A stretch of 64,000 nt of DNA from Roseomonas acroporae (lineage in GTDB: Bacteria; Pseudomonadota; Alphaproteobacteria; Acetobacterales; Acetobacteraceae), in the NCBI RefSeq assembly GCF_023223525.1, contig NZ_JALPRX010000015.1:1-64000 (forward strand), written 5' to 3'. A model generated the notes under the pieces. That model worked only from the letters and a program-made list of their open reading frames with translations. It was not told where the DNA came from and ran no database searches. Positions 63,706-64,000 of this stretch are shown one piece after another. The stretch's first letter is position 1. Each line of letters starts with the position of its first letter. A program made the translations under genes and the position numbers.

Positions 63706-64000
63706 GCCGCCGGCTCCTTCGCCGCGTTCCAGCCGGACTCGATGGCGGCGGCCGCCGCCTCGAAGCGGCCGGCCAGGATCGCCTCGCGCAGCTCGCGCAT
63801 CAGGTCCTGGTAGTACCGGATGTTGTGCCAGGTCAGCAGCATCGGCCCGAGCATCTCCTCGGCCTTGAACAGGTGATGCAGATAGGCGCGGCTGTGCCGG
63901 GCGCAGGCGGGGCAGGCGCAGTCCGGATCGAGCGGCGCGCCGTCGTCGGCGTGGCGGGCGTTGCGCAGGTTCAGCGCGCCGTGCCGCGTGAAGGCCTTGG
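63702..64000 (-). CDS. tgt: tRNA-guanine transglycosylase, C-terminal part (runs off window)
   Basis: The minus-strand frame from the window edge to the TGA at 63702 gives 98 codons. They show the Tgt C-terminus: [11 protein letters not shown], the zinc site [17 protein letters not shown] (C-x-C-x2-C then His), and [20 protein letters not shown]. The N-terminal catalytic part lies beyond the right edge. Tgt inserts preQ1 into the anticodon of Asp, Asn, His and Tyr tRNAs. It is directly coupled to queF by an ATGA overlap. Confidence 0.93.
   Translation of the reverse strand, partial: KAFTRHGALNLRNARHADDGAPLDPDCACPACARHSRAYLHHLFKAEEMLGPMLLTWHNIRYYQDLMRELREAILAGRFEAAAAAIESGWNAAKEPAA

Overview
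The window is very GC-rich DNA with almost every codon ending in G or C. It encodes an ALA synthase (C4 heme route), a PhoB/PhoU/Pst locus in the alphaproteobacterial order, isolated Bug-type binding proteins and many acyl-CoA enzymes. Together these point to an alphaproteobacterium, most likely Acetobacteraceae of the Roseomonas group; that placement is inference from gene content. I saw no tRNA or rRNA gene, no insertion sequence, no prophage and no CRISPR array.

Layout. 1-8.5 kb is acyl-CoA and aromatic catabolism: an ADP-forming acyl-CoA synthetase (cut by the window edge), a secreted metallo-beta-lactamase-fold protein with a zinc alcohol dehydrogenase, the 3-oxoadipate CoA-transferase pair pcaIJ, and an acyl-CoA dehydrogenase / enoyl-CoA hydratase / acyl-CoA dehydrogenase operon. 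8.6-13.4 kb holds a baeRF-domain protein, a DUF805 membrane protein, a hairpin-rich spacer, hemA and a Bug receptor. 13.5-21.3 kb holds a lone molybdopterin-binding hydroxylase subunit and three paralogous family-5 ABC binding proteins with no permease. 21.4-25.9 kb is the translation block pheT-pheS-rplT-rpmI, bordered by an 80-G tract. 26.3-27.0 kb is a VapBC-type toxin-antitoxin pair. 27.1-35.3 kb is mixed metabolism: SDR, molybdopterin oxidoreductase, class II aldolase, iron alcohol dehydrogenase, secreted hydrolase, DUF3060 and DUF599 proteins. 35.4-40.7 kb has icd, a two-gene mini-operon of small proteins, an FAD monooxygenase, an enoyl-CoA hydratase, a cupin and a secreted hypothetical protein. 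40.7-45.5 kb is a complete branched-chain-type (Liv) ABC transporter. 45.8-51.8 kb is a nucleoside deoxyribosyltransferase and pstSCAB-phoU-phoB. 52.2-58.2 kb has an enoyl-CoA hydratase, a DUF1194 protein, a second Bug receptor, queC, zwf and a small membrane protein. 58.3-61.7 kb is the transglutaminase / alpha-E / circularly permuted ATP-grasp operon. 62.0-64.0 kb is queuosine synthesis (queG, queF and the end of tgt).

Genes are tightly packed, and stop/start overlaps of the GTGA or ATGA type are frequent, suggesting translational coupling. Spacers carry four arrays of short palindromes, strong GC hairpins without clear U-tracts at gene ends, and several short tandem repeats with periods of 7, 14, 15, 16 and 28 bp.

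The items most worth a second look are the 80-G tract flanked by a 30-bp duplication where infC might be expected, the orphan molybdenum hydroxylase subunit, the permease-less binding protein trio with a shared upstream block, the ATP-grasp/alpha-E/transglutaminase operon, the baeRF protein, and the repeat-bearing leaders of hemA, pheS and the cupin gene.
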